Made by a program: the position numbers and the translations under genes
NCBI GenBank assembly: GCA_023423795.1
Contig: JAFAEX010000289.1
Location: 1-15,805, forward strand
From: Chloroflexota bacterium
GTDB lineage: Bacteria > Chloroflexota > Chloroflexia > Thermomicrobiales > UBA6265
Length of the DNA: 15,805 nucleotides
Direction of reading: 5' to 3'
Notes under the pieces: generated by a model
The model's database searches: none
What the model was told of the DNA's origin: nothing
The model's input: only the letters and a program-made list of their open reading frames with translations
Shown: in pieces, positions 13,553-15,805 of the stretch
How positions within the stretch are numbered: position 1 is the stretch's first letter
Layout: every line of letters starts with the position of its first letter

Positions 13553-13780
13553 GATGGTGGTTGCACCGGTGATCCGGACACCGGGCGCGTGCGACCGGGG
13601 GTGATGGCGGTCGCCAAGAAAGATCGGCAACCGGCGATGCGCGCCCGGGACTTCCAGTCTCGGGCTACTGGAACGAAGTCCCTCCGGGACTGACGGCAGG
13701 CGTGCCCGGCGTCTTTCGGCAACCGCCATCACCCCCGGGCGTCCTGCGGCGGTGGCCTGTGTGCATAGGCAACCGCCATC
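13553..13780. repeat. Repeat island, family 2, between pxpA and pxpBC
   Basis: A diverged A-box at 13553-13590 (GATGGTGGTTGCACCGGTGA then TCCGG) is followed by GGGGGTGATGGCGGTCGCC (13597-13615), a B-box at 13643-13692 (CTACTGGAACGAAGTCCCTC) and two inverted A-box ends. These are GGCAACCGCCATC at 13718-13730 and again at 13768-13780, exact reverse complements of 5315-5327. Arms 13595-13614 and 13719-13739 form the outer inverted repeat. Spacer 13450-13868 otherwise holds only a small CGGCG/CGCCG hairpin (13488-13502) after the pxpA stop. Confidence 0.7.
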
Positions 13781-13868
13781 ATCGGCATGGGCGGGCCATC
13801 ACCGAGGCGCAGGGCATCGGTGGTTCAATGCGGCCACGGGTGCGACGGCGATCGATGAGGCGGGGCGG

Positions 13869-15805
13869 ATGGGCGGCGAGCAGCACACAGGAGCGGGTAA
13901 CGGGCTGGCTGCGGGCGGAGCCGCGACGCCGGATGATGCGCTCGCGATCCGGCGGCTGGCGGAATCGGCGCTGCTGGTGGTGCTGGGGGAACGGATCGAT
14001 CGCGCCATCAATGCCCGGGCGCTCGCCCTCGCCGCCGCTCTTGAGGAGGCGGGCATCCCCGGTGTCGCGGACGTGGTGCCATCCTACGCGACCGTGCTCG
14101 TTTCGTTCGACCCGGCAATCGTCGATGGCGACGACCTCGCGGCCGCCATCCGCGATCTGGCCGCCGGGTTGGGCGATGCCGCGCGGCCGCCGGGGCGTGA
14201 GGTGGCGATCCCCGTCCGCTACGGTGGGGAAGTTGGGCCGGACCTCGCCGAGGTGGCCGCCCACGTCGGGATGGCCGCCGACGAGGTGATCGAGCGCCAT
14301 GCCGGGGCCGAGTACCTCGTCGCCTGCATGGGGTTCAGCCCGGGGTTCGCCTACCTGCTGGGCCTGCCGGACGATCTGCGCGTACCGCGCCGGTCGACGC
14401 CGCGGACGCGGGTGCCGGCCGGGTCGGTCGCCATCGGCGGGGCGCAGACGGGCGTCTACCCGCTGGCAACCCCCGGCGGCTGGAACGTCATCGGCCATAC
14501 GGATGTCGCGCTCTTCGACCCGGCGCGGGAGGAGCCGATCCTGTTGCGGCCGGGCGACCGGCTGCGGTTCGTACCGGTGGGAGAGGGCGCCGACGCTGGC
14601 AGCGCGGAGGTGACCATTCGCGACGGCAACGCTCATCCGGCCGGCGATTGCCGACCCGCCGAGGACGCCGAGGCGAGCGGGCATCCTGGTGGAGATTCGC
14701 AGCGGGCTTCGGCCGTTCGCGCAGGCTTGTCCGATGACGGCGGGCACGGCAGCCCGGCAGCGGGTGCGCGGTGCATCGCGCCCGCCCATCGCGATCACCA
14801 GCCCGGCCCGGACGGCCGTGCGGCTTCGCCGTCGTCACCCGAAGCGGACGATCCGGCAGCGGCCGAGACGGCGCATCCGCCGCGCTCCCGCCCGGCTGCT
14901 TCGGCGACCGCGCCAATCATGGCCGATTCGCTGCCCGGTACTCGGCAACCCGAACGCGTCGTCCAGATCGTGTCCCCCGGCGGCGTCGCCACGATCCAGG
15001 ATCTCGGACGCCCGGGGCTGATGCGGCTCGGGGTGACGCCGGGCGGCGCGCTGGACCGCCGGGCGCTGGTGCTGGGCAACCGGTTGCTCGGCAACGACCC
15101 CGGCGCGGCGGCGCTGGAGTGCGCGCTGGCCGGGCCGACGCTGCGCTTCGCCCGCGAGACGCTGGCGGTCGTGACCGGGGCGGATTTCGGGGCGCGGCTG
15201 GACGGCTCCGACGTGTCCCCCTGGACCCCGTTCGTGGCGCGGACCGGGAGCGTGCTGTCGTTCGCCCACCCGGCGCGGCCGGGCGCGGGCGTGCGCTGCT
15301 ACGTCTGCGTCGAGGGCGGCATCGCCGTCGATCCGGTGATGGGCAGCCGCGCCACCGACCTGTTCGGCGGGTTCGGCGGCCACGAAGGACGGCCGCTGCG
15401 CGCCGGCGACGTGCTGCCGCTCGGCGCGGCGCTACCGGCCGACGCGCGGGACGAGGCGTTGCGCCGCAGGCTCGCCGGGCGGGCTCCGGAACCGACCGGG
15501 CACGGTCCGTTGCGGGTCGTGCTCGGGCCGCAGGAGGAGCGGTTCGCCGGGGAGGGGCTGGCGGCGTTCCGTTCGGGGCGCTACGTCGTCGGGCCGCGTT
15601 CCGACCGGATGGGGTTGCGCCTGGCGGGGCCGCCGATCGCCATCGCGCCCGGACCGGACATGATTTCGGAGGGGATCGCCGCCGGGGCGATCCAGGTGCC
15701 ACCGGACGGGCAGCCGATCGTGCTGCTGCCGGCCCGGCAGACCGTGGGCGGCTACCCGAAGGTCGCCACGGTGATCGGCGCGGACCTCGACCGCCAGGGC
15801 CAACT
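13869..15805 (+). CDS. pxpBC: Fused 5-oxoprolinase PxpB-PxpC, runs off right edge
   Basis: From ATG 13869 (GAGG 8 bases upstream) one frame is open for 645 codons to the window end. Residues about 30-240 are PxpB (KipI/AHS1): AGAEYLVACMGFSPGFAYLL, GLPDDLRVPRRSTPRTRVPA, GSVAIGGAQTGVYPLATPGG and WNVIGHTDVALFDP. Residues about 240-355 are a Gly/Ala/Pro/Asp-rich linker with no visible fold. From about 360 PxpC (KipA/AHS2) begins: VVQIVSPGGVATIQDLGRPG, LMRLGVTPGGALDRRAL, VLGNRLLGNDPGAAALE and CYVCVEGGIAVDPVMGSRAT, and it is cut at the edge in RQTVGGYPKVATVIGADL. An internal in-frame ATG at 14919 begins the PxpC part but has no ribosome site. With PxpA it forms 5-oxoprolinase. KipI/KipA-like roles are less likely given pxpA nearby. 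Confidence 0.93.
   Translation, partial: MGGEQHTGAGNGLAAGGAATPDDALAIRRLAESALLVVLGERIDRAINARALALAAALEEAGIPGVADVVPSYATVLVSFDPAIVDGDDLAAAIRDLAAGLGDAARPPGREVAIPVRYGGEVGPDLAEVAAHVGMAADEVIERHAGAEYLVACMGFSPGFAYLLGLPDDLRVPRRSTPRTRVPAGSVAIGGAQTGVYPLATPGGWNVIGHTDVALFDPAREEPILLRPGDRLRFVPVGEGADAGSAEVTIRDGNAHPAGDCRPAEDAEASGHPGGDSQRASAVRAGLSDDGGHGSPAAGARCIAPAHRDHQPGPDGRAASPSSPEADDPAAAETAHPPRSRPAASATAPIMADSLPGTRQPERVVQIVSPGGVATIQDLGRPGLMRLGVTPGGALDRRALVLGNRLLGNDPGAAALECALAGPTLRFARETLAVVTGADFGARLDGSDVSPWTPFVARTGSVLSFAHPARPGAGVRCYVCVEGGIAVDPVMGSRATDLFGGFGGHEGRPLRAGDVLPLGAALPADARDEALRRRLAGRAPEPTGHGPLRVVLGPQEERFAGEGLAAFRSGRYVVGPRSDRMGLRLAGPPIAIAPGPDMISEGIAAGAIQVPPDGQPIVLLPARQTVGGYPKVATVIGADLDRQGQ

Noticed and set aside
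12136..13722. Open frame of 528 codons on the minus strand opposite the cupin and pxpA genes
   Set aside because: It crosses two plus-strand genes and a repeat island and has no recognisable domain.
13553..13780. Possible CRISPR array in the repeat island
   Set aside because: The repeats are inverted, of unequal spacing and not separated by unique spacers of constant size; no cas gene is near.

Overview
The window is very GC-rich bacterial chromosome with no rRNA, tRNA, CRISPR array or phage gene that I can see. Several traits suggest a Chloroflexota member near Thermomicrobia/Sphaerobacter: a large STAND-ATPase/TPR/LuxR regulator beside a Tat-type secreted cupin, many palindromic dispersed repeats, GTG/TTG starts and TATACT/TAGGCT-like -10 boxes. 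This placement is inference from gene style; no marker gene is present.

Layout. 1-163: start of a minus-strand gene leaving the left edge. 164-509: spacer with a palindromic repeat. 510-1278: two overlapping plus-strand genes resembling a toxin-antitoxin-type pair. 1444-2082: membrane protein with an in-frame TGA at codon 18, a good ribosome site before it and a 10-bp hairpin upstream; this is the most unusual spot in the window. 2167-2394: small Cse60-like protein. 2496-3794: ATP-grasp ligase of the L-amino-acid-ligase type. 3814-4562 (minus): Phd antitoxin and PIN toxin. 4775-5209: MarR regulator. 5210-5648: large palindromic repeat. 5649-7526 (minus): CLC anion transporter with two CBS domains, preceded by an AT-rich island holding a perfect 17-bp palindrome. 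7712-7797: second copy of the first repeat. 7890-8021 (minus): doubtful 43-residue ORF under another 17-bp palindrome. 8057-9217 (minus): ureohydrolase, possibly a guanidine hydrolase rather than an agmatinase. 9556-11868: LuxR-type STAND regulator. 12007-12522: secreted cupin-like protein. 12682-13449: pxpA. 13450-13868: repeat island. 13869 to the right edge: fused pxpB-pxpC.

Functionally the right end is a 5-oxoproline (pyroglutamate) hydrolysis module, PxpA plus a PxpB-PxpC fusion, split by a repeat island. With the ureohydrolase and the ATP-grasp ligase it gives the window a nitrogen/amino-acid flavour, but only pxpA and pxpBC clearly work together. The Phd/PIN pair is an ordinary type II toxin-antitoxin system. 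Two families of inverted repeats occupy most long spacers. I found no defence island or obvious multi-gene novel system. The best candidates for something undescribed are the TGA-interrupted membrane protein (possible selenocysteine) and the uncharacterised pair at 510-1278.
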